A stretch of DNA of 64,000 bases from positions 42,121 through 106,120 of the forward strand of contig JAFTGH010000016.1 in the NCBI GenBank assembly GCA_017458005.1. The letters are read 5' to 3'. Numbering within the stretch: position 1 is the stretch's first letter; every line of letters begins with the position of its first letter. Shown here one piece after another: positions 35,765-44,941 of the stretch. The DNA comes from Prevotella sp. Its GTDB lineage: Bacteria > Bacteroidota > Bacteroidia > Bacteroidales > Bacteroidaceae. The position numbers and the translations under genes are program-made. Below the pieces are notes generated by a model. The model was not told where the DNA came from and did no database searches. It worked only from the letters and a program-made list of their open reading frames with translations.

Positions 35765-36622
35765 ATGGATTGGATACAGACTATCATTATTGCTATCGTA
35801 GAGGGGCTGACAGAGTTCTTGCCAGTGTCATCGACGGGTCACATGATTATCGCTCAGAATCTGTTGGGTGTGCCTCAGAGTGATCCCTTCGTGCATGCCT
35901 TCACCTTTATCATCCAGTTTGGAGCCATCTTGTCGGTGGTATGCCTTTACTGGAACCGCTTTTTCAAGTTCGATAACACACCCGCTCCAGAAGGAAGTTC
36001 GCTTTTTCAACAGTTAAAGCACAAGTACTATTTCTACTGGTTGCTGTTTGTGGGTGTCTTGCCAGCCGTTGTTATAGGGCTACTCGCCAAAAAGTCAGGA
36101 CTGCTCGACTGGCTGCTTGACAGCGTGGAGGTTGTGGCAGTCATGTTGGTTGTGGGAGGTATCTTCATGCTTTATTGCGACAAGTTGTTCAATAAGGGTA
36201 GCGAGGATAATAAGGTCGATGAGCGTAGGGCTTTCATGATAGGTCTCTACCAGTGTATCTCTGTCATCCCTGGCGTTTCGCGTTCTATGGCGACCATCGT
36301 AGGCGGTATGACGCAAGGACTTACTCGCAGACGTGCTGCGAAGTTCTCATTCTTCCTGGCTGTACCTACCATGGCTGGTGCCACACTGCTTGACCTGCTC
36401 GACCTGATGAAGGAAGGCACAGCGTGGGCTACAGGTCATAACATTACCATGCTGATACTCGGCTGTGTCATCGCCTTTGTGGTGGCTTTGCTGGCAATGA
36501 GGTGGTTTGTCAATTACTTGACGAAATACGGCTTCAAGGCATTTGGTATTTATCGCATCGTGGTGGGCAGCATTATTATCATTTTGTTGCTTACGGGACA
36601 TTCACTCGCAATGGTTGACTGA
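35765..36622 (+). CDS. uppP: undecaprenyl-diphosphatase
   Basis: This integral membrane enzyme regenerates undecaprenyl phosphate for peptidoglycan and polysaccharide synthesis; it is also the BacA bacitracin-resistance protein. The 285-aa product has the two signature motifs EGLTEFLPVSSTGHMI near residue 12 and PGVSRSMATIVGGM near residue 163, and multiple helices. It shares one base with truB (TGATG). Confidence 0.96.
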   Translation: MDWIQTIIIAIVEGLTEFLPVSSTGHMIIAQNLLGVPQSDPFVHAFTFIIQFGAILSVVCLYWNRFFKFDNTPAPEGSSLFQQLKHKYYFYWLLFVGVLPAVVIGLLAKKSGLLDWLLDSVEVVAVMLVVGGIFMLYCDKLFNKGSEDNKVDERRAFMIGLYQCISVIPGVSRSMATIVGGMTQGLTRRRAAKFSFFLAVPTMAGATLLDLLDLMKEGTAWATGHNITMLILGCVIAFVVALLAMRWFVNYLTKYGFKAFGIYRIVVGSIIIILLLTGHSLAMVD

Positions 36623-37332
36623 TGAACTTCACACAGGGAGAGATTATCTACATCAACAAGCCCTATCGGATGTCGTCCTTTGGTGCTCTTGCCTATGTAC
36701 GTACCCGTATCTCCAAGAAAATCGGAGTGAAACGGGTGAAGATAGGGCATGCCGGGACGTTAGACCCCTTGGCGACTGGTGTGCTGATTCTCTGTACTGG
36801 TAAGAAGACGAAGGAGATAGAGCGGTTGCAATACGATACGAAGGAATATACGGCGACCCTCCAGTTAGGAGCCACCACACCCAGTTACGATATGGAGCAT
36901 GAGGTGGACGAGACCTATCCTGTGGAGCATATCACGAAAGAGTTAGTGGAACAGACGCTACTGCAGTTTGTGGGCGAGATCCAACAGGTGCCCCCTCAGT
37001 ATTCCGCTGTTAAGATAGGAGGCAAGCGCGCCTATAAGTTAAAGCGTAGGGGCGATGAGGTGGAACTGAAGGCAAAACCCGTCCGCATCGATGAACTACA
37101 ACTGACCTCCTTCGACGAGGAGAAGAAACAAGCCTCTATTCGGGTCGTCTGTGGAAAAGGCACCTATATCCGCTCCTTGGCTCGTGATATCGGAGAGGCG
37201 TTGGGCAGTGGTGCTTACCTGACGGCACTCTGTCGTACGAGGGTAGGGGATGTGACACTTGCCGACTGTGTGGAGATGGAGGACTTCCCCGCATGGCTCG
37301 ACCAACAGGAAATCGAAATATCGCAAAATTAA
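36622..37332 (+). CDS. truB: tRNA pseudouridine(55) synthase
   Basis: This enzyme makes pseudouridine 55 in the tRNA T loop. The catalytic aspartate sits in [14 protein letters not shown] near residue 45, and the [14 protein letters not shown] and [12 protein letters not shown] segments are typical. At 236 aa it lacks most of the C-terminal extension found in longer bacterial forms, as is usual in this phylum. Its start overlaps the uppP stop. Confidence 0.95.
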   Translation: MNFTQGEIIYINKPYRMSSFGALAYVRTRISKKIGVKRVKIGHAGTLDPLATGVLILCTGKKTKEIERLQYDTKEYTATLQLGATTPSYDMEHEVDETYPVEHITKELVEQTLLQFVGEIQQVPPQYSAVKIGGKRAYKLKRRGDEVELKAKPVRIDELQLTSFDEEKKQASIRVVCGKGTYIRSLARDIGEALGSGAYLTALCRTRVGDVTLADCVEMEDFPAWLDQQEIEISQN

Positions 37333-37336
37333 ATAT

Positions 37337-38479
37337 ATGAAACTATCACAATTTAAATTCAAGTTGCCAGAGGCACAAGTGGCATTAGAGCCGCCTCACA
37401 AAACATTTGAGAATGAGGATGGAACTGTCGAGAAAGTTTATCGTCGCGACGAGTGCCGCCTGATGGTGGTGCATCGTAAGAGCCAAGCCATTGATTTGTT
37501 CCAGAAGGACGACGAGGGGAAGGATACCGACCAGCCACTGTTGTTCCGTGACTTGGTGAACTATTTCGATGAGGGTGATACGCTGGTGCTCAATGATACA
37601 AAAGTGTTCCCGGCACGTCTGTATGGTACGAAAGAGAAGACGGATGCCAAGATAGAGGTGTTCCTGTTGCGTGAACTCAATGAGGAACTGCGCCTATGGG
37701 ACGTATTGGTAGAGCCTGCCCGTAAGATTCGTATCGGCAACAAACTCTTCTTTGACGAGGATGGACCGATGGTGGCAGAAGTGATAGACAATACGACGAG
37801 TCGTGGGCGTACGCTGCGTTTCCTTTACGATTGTCCTCATGAGGAGTTCAAGCGGGAGTTGTTTGCCTTGGGTGAGGCTCCGCTGCCTCGTTATATCGTG
37901 GATCAGCGGGCGGCATTGCCAGAGGATATGGAGAATTTCCAGACCATCTATGCCAAGACAGAGGGCGCAGTGACAGCGCCTGCCTCAGGATTGCATTTCA
38001 GTCGTGAGTTGATGAAGCGTTTGGAGATTCATGGCGTCAATTTCTCGTATATCACCGTTCATTGTGGCTTAGGCTGTTTCGACCCTATTGAGGTGGAGGA
38101 CCTGACGAAGCATAAGATGAGTTCTGAGCAGATGATAGTGAACAAGGAGGCTTGCGAAGTAGTCAACGAGGCGAAGAATGGTGGTCACCATATCTGTGCT
38201 GTTGGTGTCAGCACCTTGCGTGCCACCGAGACGGCAGTAGGTACCGACGGGCTGCTGAAAGAGTTCGACGGGTGGACCAATAAGTTCATCTTCCCTCCCT
38301 ATGACTTCGGACTCGCCGACTCTATGATTACTAATTTCTATCATCCAGAGTCTACCATGATGATGGCAACGGCAGCCTTTGGCGGTTATGAACTCATCTA
38401 TGAGGCTTACGAGCAGGCAGTGAAAGAAGGCTTTATGTTCGGTTGCTATGGTGATGCGATGCTGATTCTCGATGACTGA
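37337..38479 (+). CDS. queA: S-adenosylmethionine:tRNA ribosyltransferase-isomerase
   Basis: The enzyme adds the ribosyl moiety of SAM to preQ1 in tRNA to give epoxyqueuosine. From ATG 37337 ([12 protein letters not shown]) the product is 380 aa; a longer frame from 37259 lies inside truB and is rejected. The family segments [33 protein letters not shown] and [20 protein letters not shown] are present. It overlaps folK by 8 nt. Confidence 0.96.
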   Translation: MKLSQFKFKLPEAQVALEPPHKTFENEDGTVEKVYRRDECRLMVVHRKSQAIDLFQKDDEGKDTDQPLLFRDLVNYFDEGDTLVLNDTKVFPARLYGTKEKTDAKIEVFLLRELNEELRLWDVLVEPARKIRIGNKLFFDEDGPMVAEVIDNTTSRGRTLRFLYDCPHEEFKRELFALGEAPLPRYIVDQRAALPEDMENFQTIYAKTEGAVTAPASGLHFSRELMKRLEIHGVNFSYITVHCGLGCFDPIEVEDLTKHKMSSEQMIVNKEACEVVNEAKNGGHHICAVGVSTLRATETAVGTDGLLKEFDGWTNKFIFPPYDFGLADSMITNFYHPESTMMMATAAFGGYELIYEAYEQAVKEGFMFGCYGDAMLILDD

Positions 38480-38903
38480 TCATCAGGTATATCTGGGATT
38501 AGGCTCTAATATGGGCGACAGAGAGGCAAACATCCGTAAGGCGGTCTCTCTCATCCAAGAGCGGATAGGAGAGGTCGTCCGACAGTCGCCCCTGATAGAG
38601 ACAGAGCCGTGGGGCTTTGAGTCCGACAATAGATTTCTGAATGGTGTCATCCTGTGCCATACAGCACTTACCCCTCGACAGGTATTGAAGGTGACACAGA
38701 AGATAGAGCGAGAACTGGGACGGAAGAAGAAAACCTCGCCGACCGCTAACCGCTCAACGCTGACCTATCACGACCGCCCTATCGACATTGACATCCTGCT
38801 CTACGACGACCTGACGGTGGACGAGCCAGACCTGAAGATACCGCATCCGCTGATGCGCGAGCGTGACTTTGTCATGATTCCCTTGGAAGAGATAAGAAAA
38901 TAA
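38472..38903 (+). CDS. folK: 2-amino-4-hydroxy-6-hydroxymethyldihydropteridine pyrophosphokinase
   Basis: This folate-synthesis kinase activates hydroxymethyldihydropterin with ATP. The 143-aa protein has the [14 protein letters not shown] start, the ETEPWGF loop, the signature [13 protein letters not shown] and the [14 protein letters not shown] end. It is the last gene of the ftsX operon. Confidence 0.95.
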   Translation: MTDHQVYLGLGSNMGDREANIRKAVSLIQERIGEVVRQSPLIETEPWGFESDNRFLNGVILCHTALTPRQVLKVTQKIERELGRKKKTSPTANRSTLTYHDRPIDIDILLYDDLTVDEPDLKIPHPLMRERDFVMIPLEEIRK

Positions 38904-38928
38904 TACTAACCTACAAAAACAAACTGTT

Positions 38929-40425
38929 ATGAAGAAACTACTGTTTACAGTGCTTGCTGCATTCGCAGTGTCGTTGGGCACTGCAGCCCAGTCGTGTTGT
39001 GAGAAGGCACAAGAGTGCAACCCTTACAAGAAATACACGGCAAATCTGCCGTTCCAGATGCCAGAGGTCAAAGCCCCTCAGTTCCCTGATCGTCAGGTGA
39101 GCCTGAAAGACTTTGGTGCTGTGGGGGACGGTGTTACCCTGAATACCGAGGCATTTGCCAAGGCAATCGACGCCCTGAGCAGTCAGGGTGGTGGAAAACT
39201 GGTCGTTCCTGCAGGGGTGTGGCATACTGGTCCTATCGTCCTCAGGTCTAATATCAACCTCCATCTTCAGGTGGGTGCTGTTATCATGTTTGCTGCCGAT
39301 GAGTCGCTCTATCCTATCATCAAGACCTCGTTCGAGGGGCTGGACACCCGTCGCTGCCAGTCACCACTGAGTGCCAATGGTGCTGAGAATATTGCTATCA
39401 CGGGACATGGCGTGATTGACGGGAACGGTCAGTATTGGCGTCCTGTCAAGAAAGGTAAGATGACGGATGGTCAGTGGAAGGAAGTGTTGTCACGCCCGGG
39501 AGGCGTTATCGTGCGCAAAGACTACTGGGTTCCCTCACAGGGTTATGCTGATGCGGAGAAGAATGCTAACATGAATGTGCCTAACGCGCAGACAGAGGAG
39601 GAATGGAATGCCATCAAGCGTTTCCTGCGTCCTGTGATGATCTCACTGGTCGGCTGTAAGAACGTGCTGTTGCAGGGTGTCATCTTCCAGAACTCTCCCG
39701 CTTGGAATATCCATCCGCTGATGTGTGAGAATATTATATTAGATAATGTACTCGCGCGTAATCCTTTCTATGCCCAGAATGGTGACGCACTTGACCTGGA
39801 GTCCTGCAAGAACGCATTGATCGTCAATTCTAAGTTTGACGCCGGTGATGACGGTATCTGTATCAAGAGCGGTAAGGACGCCGATGGTCGTCGTCGTGGC
39901 AGACCTTGTGAGAATGTCGTGGTTGACGGCTGTACCGTCTTCGCAGGTCATGGTGGTTTCGTGGTAGGCTCTGAGATGAGTGGTGGCGTGAGGAATATCC
40001 TCGTGGAGAACTGTCAGTTCCTCGGCACGGATGTCGGCTTGCGTTTCAAGTCTACCCGTGGTCGTGGCGGTATCGTGGAGAATATCTTCATCAAGGGTAT
40101 CTCCATGACGGATATTAAGACCGATGCCATTACCTTCAATATGTATTATGGCGGTAAGTCGGTGGCAGAGATGCTTGCCGATGGCGACAATCCTGATAAC
40201 ACGACCAAGATGCCTGTGACAGAGGAGACTCCTATCTTCCGCAATATCAATATCCAGGATATTATCTGCAATGGGGCTGGACGTGCAATGGAGTTCAACG
40301 GACTTCCTGAGATGCCTATTGATGGTATCAACTTGGAGAATGTTCAGATTATCGCTAAGAAGGATGCAGTGTTCACTAACTACAAGAATGTGACGAAGAA
40401 AAACGTGAATATCATCATCCAGTAA
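38929..40425 (+). CDS. secreted glycoside hydrolase family 28 protein (polygalacturonase-like)
   Basis: This likely secreted or periplasmic enzyme cleaves galacturonan or related pectin chains. The 498-aa protein has a signal peptide (KKLLFTVLAAFAVSLGTAAQ), the FGAVGDGVTLNTEAFAKAI start of the fold, and a right-handed beta-helix with the catalytic Asp-rich segments NGDALDLESCKN and FDAGDDGICIKSGKD, then GHGGFVVGSEMSGG with the conserved His. The rest of a pectin-utilisation locus is not in the window. A strong terminator follows. Confidence 0.92.
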   Translation: MKKLLFTVLAAFAVSLGTAAQSCCEKAQECNPYKKYTANLPFQMPEVKAPQFPDRQVSLKDFGAVGDGVTLNTEAFAKAIDALSSQGGGKLVVPAGVWHTGPIVLRSNINLHLQVGAVIMFAADESLYPIIKTSFEGLDTRRCQSPLSANGAENIAITGHGVIDGNGQYWRPVKKGKMTDGQWKEVLSRPGGVIVRKDYWVPSQGYADAEKNANMNVPNAQTEEEWNAIKRFLRPVMISLVGCKNVLLQGVIFQNSPAWNIHPLMCENIILDNVLARNPFYAQNGDALDLESCKNALIVNSKFDAGDDGICIKSGKDADGRRRGRPCENVVVDGCTVFAGHGGFVVGSEMSGGVRNILVENCQFLGTDVGLRFKSTRGRGGIVENIFIKGISMTDIKTDAITFNMYYGGKSVAEMLADGDNPDNTTKMPVTEETPIFRNINIQDIICNGAGRAMEFNGLPEMPIDGINLENVQIIAKKDAVFTNYKNVTKKNVNIIIQ

Positions 40426-40432
40426 GTAGTAT

Positions 40433-40472
40433 AAAAAAGAATCCCGCTCCAATTGGAACGGGATTCTTTTTT
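40433..40472. terminator. bidirectional terminator between GH28 and rpsO
   Basis: Long A-rich/T-rich arms (AAAAAAGAATCCCG at the left, CGGGATTCTTTTTT at the right) form a hairpin with one internal mismatch around an AATT loop. It can serve both converging genes. Confidence 0.9.
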
Positions 40473-40483
40473 GTCTTTGCATC

Positions 40484-40753
40484 TTATTTACGCAGACCGA
40501 GTTCCTTAATAAGAGAACGGTAGCGGTTGATGTCCTTGTTGTAGAGATACTTCAGGAGTTTACGACGGCGACCTACCAACTTGGTCAGTGAGCGAGCGGT
40601 ACCATAGTCCTTGTGGTTCTGCTTCAGGTGCTCTGTCAGGTGCTTGATACGGAAGGTGAACAGGGCAATCTGGCTCTCTGCGGAACCAGTGTCTGTTGCG
40701 CTCTTACCATGCTTCTCAAAGATCTCTTTCTTTTTTGCTTGATCTAAATACAT
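40484..40753 (-). CDS. rpsO: 30S ribosomal protein S15
   Basis: The 89-aa primary rRNA-binding protein of the small subunit has the normal length and the family pattern (KHLTEHLKQNHKDYGTARSL, LVGRRRKLLKYL, RYRSLIKELGLRK). It is a single-gene unit with a strong promoter, divergent from typA. Confidence 0.97.
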   Translation of the reverse strand: MYLDQAKKKEIFEKHGKSATDTGSAESQIALFTFRIKHLTEHLKQNHKDYGTARSLTKLVGRRRKLLKYLYNKDINRYRSLIKELGLRK

Positions 40754-40842
40754 AATTTTGATGATTTAAATTGTTAATATAACACATCTTTCGGATGCCT
40801 GCCACGGTCATCATCCATGGGGTACATCGTCAAATGCGGGTG

Positions 40843-40874
40843 CAAAGGTACAACTTTTTTGCAAAACGGACAAA
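40843..40874 (-). promoter_or_regulatory. promoter of rpsO
   Basis: On the minus strand TTTG (40874-40871), a 20-nt spacer and TACCTTTG (40850-40843) are present, with the start codon 90 nt downstream. This leaves room for an S15-responsive leader. Confidence 0.8.
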
Positions 40875-40892
40875 TATTTATTGGAAAAGTTG

Positions 40893-40900
40893 TACCTTTG
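40893..40900 (+). promoter_or_regulatory. -7 element of typA
   Basis: TACCTTTG lies 23 nt before ATG 40924, in the right arm of the inverted repeat. No consensus -33 stands at 19-21 nt on this strand. Confidence 0.65.
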
Positions 40901-40923
40901 CACCCGATTTTACGTAAAATGTT

Positions 40924-42759
40924 ATGCAGGATATTAGTAATCGTTCACAAGAACGCTTAACTCAGTTAAGAAATATAGCGATTATCGCTCACGTAGACCA
41001 CGGTAAGACAACGCTCGTGGACAAGATGATGCTGGCAGGCAATCTGTTCCGTGAGGGGCAGAACCTGAGTAGTCAGGTGTTGGACGCTAACGATTTGGAG
41101 CGTGAGCGAGGCATCACGATTCTGTCGAAGAATGTAAGTATCAACTGGAAAGGAACAAAAATCAATATTATCGACACTCCGGGCCACTCTGACTTCGGTG
41201 GCGAGGTAGAGCGTGTGCTGAATATGGCGGACGGCTGTCTGCTGTTGGTCGACGCCTTCGAGGGTCCGATGCCCCAGACTCGTTTCGTGCTGCAGAAAGC
41301 ACTACAGATAGGGCTGAAGCCCATCGTGGTGGTGAATAAGGTCGACAAACCGAACTGCCGTCCTGAGGAGGTCTATGAGATGGTCTTCGACCTGATGTTC
41401 TCCCTCGACGCTACAGAGGACCAGTTGGACTTCCCTGTCGTCTATGGCTCAGCGAAGAATGGCTGGATGGGTGAGGACTATAACACACCAACGAATGATA
41501 TCACTTACCTCCTCGACAAAATTGTGGAGGTGATTCCTGCTCCTCAGCAGATGGAGGGTACTCCCCAGATGCTCATCACCTCACTCGACTATTCGAGTTA
41601 TACGGGGCGTATCGCTGTGGGGCGTGTGCACCGTGGCAGTCTGAAAGACGGTCAGCAGGTCACCATCGCCCATCGTGACGGGTCTATGGAGAAGACGAAG
41701 ATCAAGGAACTGCATACCTTTGATGGCATGGGACATAGTCGTGCGGAGCAGGTTGATTGTGGTGATATTTGTGCTGTCATCGGCTTGGAGAAATTCGAGA
41801 TCGGTGATACTATCTGTGACGTTGAGAACCCGGAGCCACTGCCTCCTATCGCTATCGATGAGCCTACCATGTCGATGCTTTTCACCATCAACGACTCACC
41901 ATTCTTCGGCAAGGAGGGTAAATTTGTCACCAGCCGTCATATCAACGACCGTCTGGAGAAGGAACTGGAGAAAAACCTCGCCTTGCGGGTAGAGCCTTTC
42001 GAGGACTATACAGATAAGTGGGTAGTCAGCGGTCGTGGCGTATTGCATCTCTCTGTCCTGATTGAGACCATGCGCCGTGAGGGCTATGAGTTGCAGGTGG
42101 GACAGCCACAGGTTATCTATAAGGAGATTGATGGACAGCGTTGCGAGCCTATCGAGGAACTGACCATCAACGTGCCAGAGGAGTTCGCCTCTAAGATGAT
42201 TGACATGGTAACGCGCCGTAAGGGTGAGATGACCTCGATGGAGAGTCAGGGCGATCGTACGAATATCGAGTTTAACATCCCCTCACGCGGTATCATCGGA
42301 CTGCGCACCAATGTGCTGACGGCATCGCAGGGTGAGGCGATTATGGCTCACCGTTTCAAGGAGTACCAGCCCTACAAAGGGGACATCGAGCGTCGTGTCA
42401 ACGGCTCTATGATAGCCCTGGAGACAGGTACCGCCTTCGCCTATTCTATCGACAAACTGCAGGATAGAGGTAAGTTCTTCATCGATCCAGGTGAGGATGT
42501 CTATATGGGTCAGGTGGTCGGCGAGCATGTGCATGACAACGACCTCGTCGTCAACGTGGCAAAGGCTAAGCAGTTGACCAACGTCCGTGCCTCTGGTACT
42601 GACGACAAGGCTCGCATCATCCCCAAGACCGTCATGTCGCTTGAGGAATGTCTGGAGTATATCAAGGAAGACGAGTTGGTAGAGGTCACTCCGCAATCTA
42701 TGCGTATGCGTAAGATCATCCTTGACCACGACCAGCGGAAAAAAGCAAATAAGCAATAA
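40924..42759 (+). CDS. typA: ribosome-associated GTPase BipA/TypA
   Basis: This translational GTPase acts in ribosome assembly and stress adaptation. The 611-aa length is normal. The G motifs are [14 protein letters not shown] (G1), [12 protein letters not shown] (G3) and NKVDKP (G4); the switch region ERERGITIL is present. The C-terminal BipA-specific domain follows ([20 protein letters not shown]). A K+ channel gene follows 14 nt after the stop. Confidence 0.97.
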   Translation: MQDISNRSQERLTQLRNIAIIAHVDHGKTTLVDKMMLAGNLFREGQNLSSQVLDANDLERERGITILSKNVSINWKGTKINIIDTPGHSDFGGEVERVLNMADGCLLLVDAFEGPMPQTRFVLQKALQIGLKPIVVVNKVDKPNCRPEEVYEMVFDLMFSLDATEDQLDFPVVYGSAKNGWMGEDYNTPTNDITYLLDKIVEVIPAPQQMEGTPQMLITSLDYSSYTGRIAVGRVHRGSLKDGQQVTIAHRDGSMEKTKIKELHTFDGMGHSRAEQVDCGDICAVIGLEKFEIGDTICDVENPEPLPPIAIDEPTMSMLFTINDSPFFGKEGKFVTSRHINDRLEKELEKNLALRVEPFEDYTDKWVVSGRGVLHLSVLIETMRREGYELQVGQPQVIYKEIDGQRCEPIEELTINVPEEFASKMIDMVTRRKGEMTSMESQGDRTNIEFNIPSRGIIGLRTNVLTASQGEAIMAHRFKEYQPYKGDIERRVNGSMIALETGTAFAYSIDKLQDRGKFFIDPGEDVYMGQVVGEHVHDNDLVVNVAKAKQLTNVRASGTDDKARIIPKTVMSLEECLEYIKEDELVEVTPQSMRMRKIILDHDQRKKANKQ

Positions 42760-42773
42760 GGTTAGTGCGGAAT

Positions 42774-43535
42774 ATGGGAATACGAAGAACAATCTATGGA
42801 ATCATAGAGCCCCAGAACAAGAAAACCCTTTCTGGAGTTTATGATATGATGATGCTTCTTGCCATCATCATCGGTATATTCCCTTTGATGTTCCGCACGC
42901 ACATCAAACTGTTTTGGTATTTCGATCTGATTTCTGGTATCTGTTTCATCGTTGACTATGTGCTACGATGGATCACAGCGGACTTCACTTCGAAGAGGAG
43001 TAAGGGAGTAGCATTCCTGCTATATCCTTTTACTCCGATGGCAATCATCGACTTATTGTCTATCCTGCCATTCTTCAACTTGATTGCCCCGTCCTTCAAG
43101 ATTGTACGAGTATCGCGATTCCTGAAGGTATTGCGTGTCATCAAGTTCATCAGATATTTCGAGCCACTGGGAATCATACTGGCTGTCATCCGCAAACAGG
43201 GTAAGATCCTGTGCACGGTCCTGTCGCTGGCAATCTTCTATATCTTCATCACGGCACTGATTATGTTTAATGCGGAAGAGGATATCAATCCAGAGACAGG
43301 TGAGTATCTCTTCAGTAATTTCTTCGATGCTTTCTACTGGGCAGCCTGTACATTGACTACAGTAGGCTATGGCGACCTGTATCCCATTTCCAACATCGGT
43401 AGGGTGATTAGTATTATTTCCTCAATGGTGGGAATCGCCATCATCGCCCTTCCCTCAGGTATCGTCACTGCCGGCTATATGGATGAACTGAAGAGCAGAA
43501 AGGAACAAAGAGACAAGGACAGCGAGACAGAATAA
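42774..43535 (+). CDS. voltage-gated-type potassium channel
   Basis: The 253-aa ion transporter has six predicted helices. Helix four carries repeated basic residues (FKIVRVSRFLKVLRVIKFIR), as in voltage sensors. The selectivity filter is TTVGYGDLYP near residue 205. I start it at ATG 42774 rather than GTG 42765. It is likely co-transcribed with typA. A short charged tail (KSRKEQRDKDSETE) ends the protein. Confidence 0.92.
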   Translation: MGIRRTIYGIIEPQNKKTLSGVYDMMMLLAIIIGIFPLMFRTHIKLFWYFDLISGICFIVDYVLRWITADFTSKRSKGVAFLLYPFTPMAIIDLLSILPFFNLIAPSFKIVRVSRFLKVLRVIKFIRYFEPLGIILAVIRKQGKILCTVLSLAIFYIFITALIMFNAEEDINPETGEYLFSNFFDAFYWAACTLTTVGYGDLYPISNIGRVISIISSMVGIAIIALPSGIVTAGYMDELKSRKEQRDKDSETE

Positions 43536-43664
43536 TTCAGATTTTTTTAAGTAGTACTTTTTCGCCAACAGGTCAATATTCCCCTTTAACAAGAAGAATT
43601 TGTCGATAAAAGGATTCGAATTATCGATAAAATTTTCTTGTTGCAATTAAAAAATAGTATTTTT

Positions 43665-43696
43665 TTTGTTTTTTTCAAAATAAGTAATTATCTTTG
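43665..43696 (+). promoter_or_regulatory. promoter of the structured RNA and signalling operon
   Basis: TTTG (43665-43668), a 20-nt spacer and TATCTTTG (43689-43696) match the consensus. Transcription would start at about 43703. No other consensus -7 element was found before the first FHA gene at 44149. Confidence 0.8.
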
Positions 43697-43702
43697 TAGC
43701 CG

Positions 43703-44046
43703 ACTAAAGCCAGTTCATATAACAAGGACAGGGCGGGTCGTACATTGATGGAAAGAGACTACCAAGCCGTTTGTAGGGCAAGTCTCGGAAAGGCGTTTAC
43801 GGACGTTACTATTCTGTGTGTTCAAACTTCGCAACTTTGAATCTGTGCACAGAGGTAATGCAACGAAACGTCTGCGTGGGTGGATTATATCCAGACCCCA
43901 ATGCTATATGTTAGTAATAATGTATAGTGGGTGTGTATAATATCACTTGGCGTGGGCTGGCTGCGTTGCTTATCCTTGCACAGGGGCAATGCGAAGGCCT
44001 GAACACAGGGATGGGCGAAAGTAGATACTCCCCATGCCTTTTTTAT
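43703..44046 (+). ncRNA. candidate structured noncoding or leader RNA, about 340 nt
   Basis: Between the promoter and the first FHA gene there is no good reading frame, but there are several nested stems. GAGACT/AGTCTC lies at about 43755-43786. A long composite stem, GACGTTAC...GTAATG...AACGTC, encloses TTCAAA-CTTCGCAAC-TTTGAA flanked by CTGTG/CACAG (about 43802-43873). GGGTGGAT-TAT-ATCCAGACCC and GCGTTGC...GCAATGC closed by GGCT/AGGCC follow. A final ATGGG...CCCAT hairpin is followed by six T. I do not see the hallmarks of RNase P RNA, tmRNA or SRP RNA. It may be a free RNA or an attenuating leader of the operon. Confidence 0.6.
44008..44044 (+). terminator. terminator-like hairpin at the end of the structured RNA
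   Basis: ATGGG (44011-44015) pairs with CCCAT (44031-44035), with additional outer G-C pairs, and TTTTTT follows at 44039-44044. Because no second promoter is seen, read-through here may control the whole downstream operon. Confidence 0.65.
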
Positions 44047-44148
44047 TTCCCAGAATTTTGCTTGTGTATGGTGGGGAGCCAAGGAAACTTTGGTGAATGC
44101 TTTCTTTATTGCACAGATAAAATTCCTATTAACTTAAATATTTCGATT

Positions 44149-44913
44149 ATGTCACAGAAAAAAACTGTTATTCAAGGTCTAGAACCTGCCGATGCTCCCA
44201 ATGTGAATGGAGCCGGTGCTAGTTTCTATTCAAGAGGTGGCCGTTCTGCTTCCCGCGGAACGGTAGTGTCTGGTATGACTGATAATTTTGAAGAAACTAC
44301 GGTGCAGAGTCCTGTAAGACAGGCTGCTCCACAGCAGAGACGACCAGTTGTATCTGGAAAGCCTGTTGTAGGCTTCCTCTATTCTGTTTCACGTTTGGCA
44401 TCAGGCGAGTACTGGCCACTCCACATCGGTCAGAACACCATTGGTCAGAATCCAGACAGTGACATCGTGCTACCTGAGGGCACAGTTTCTTCTGACCATG
44501 CAGTTCTAGTTGTGCGAAAGATGAAGAAACCAGAGAAAGTGATCGCTTCTATCAGTGATGCCCGTTCTACCAACGGAACCATGATTAATGGTGAGAGTTT
44601 AGGTTTCTCCGCAGTAGAGTGTAAGAATGGTGATATTATTACTGTAGGTGATAATTACGAATTATTCCTTATCCTTGTTGATGCTCCGTCTCTAGGCTTA
44701 TCAGTTTCAGAGAATTTTATCTCAATAGATGAGGGTGAGACATATAATGATGAGCAGCAAGATTTAGAGCCAGGTATGACTCGTCCAGGTGAGGATTATC
44801 AGCCCTACGGTGGTCCGACACCACCTCCATTTGGTGGGTTTAATCCAGGTGGGGGGACAGTCGGTTTTGACGGTTCTGGAACTGGAGATAAAGGTGGAAC
44901 TATTGGCATGTAA
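44149..44913 (+). CDS. soluble FHA-domain protein with GarA-like phospho-motif
   Basis: From ATG 44149 the product is 254 aa (the longer frame reads through the RNA and is rejected). A flexible N-terminus of about 95 residues contains two Thr-rich motifs, KKTVIQGLE and FEETTVQSP. The latter resembles the ETTS phosphorylation motif of the mycobacterial FHA regulator GarA. An FHA domain spans about 98-175 (IGQNPDSDIVL, VSSDHAVLVV, STNGTMING); the usual Arg of the GR motif is Gln here. The tail is Pro/Gly/Asp-rich. It has no membrane segment, so it is a likely cytoplasmic adaptor or first kinase substrate of the operon. Confidence 0.88.
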   Translation: MSQKKTVIQGLEPADAPNVNGAGASFYSRGGRSASRGTVVSGMTDNFEETTVQSPVRQAAPQQRRPVVSGKPVVGFLYSVSRLASGEYWPLHIGQNTIGQNPDSDIVLPEGTVSSDHAVLVVRKMKKPEKVIASISDARSTNGTMINGESLGFSAVECKNGDIITVGDNYELFLILVDAPSLGLSVSENFISIDEGETYNDEQQDLEPGMTRPGEDYQPYGGPTPPPFGGFNPGGGTVGFDGSGTGDKGGTIGM

Positions 44914-44941
44914 CACGAATTAGCGGAGCAACCTATCAGAA

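Larger units (their letters stand above)
40837..40906. repeat. perfect 22-bp inverted repeat carrying both divergent promoters
   Basis: The arms at 40837-40858 and 40885-40906 are exact reverse complements (left arm begins CGGGTGCAAAGGTAC, right arm ends GTACCTTTGCACCCG) with 26 bp between. Each arm holds a -7 element, one for rpsO and one for typA. Confidence 0.85.

Noticed and set aside
43703-44046. RNase P RNA, tmRNA or SRP RNA
   Set aside because: The conserved cores (GAGGAAAGUCC, the tRNA-like ends with tag frame, and the GGAA/AGCAG SRP loop) were not found.
43885-44082. Small minus-strand frame across the structured RNA
   Set aside because: It overlaps the terminator-like hairpin and stems, has no promoter on that strand, and is better explained by RNA structure on the plus strand.
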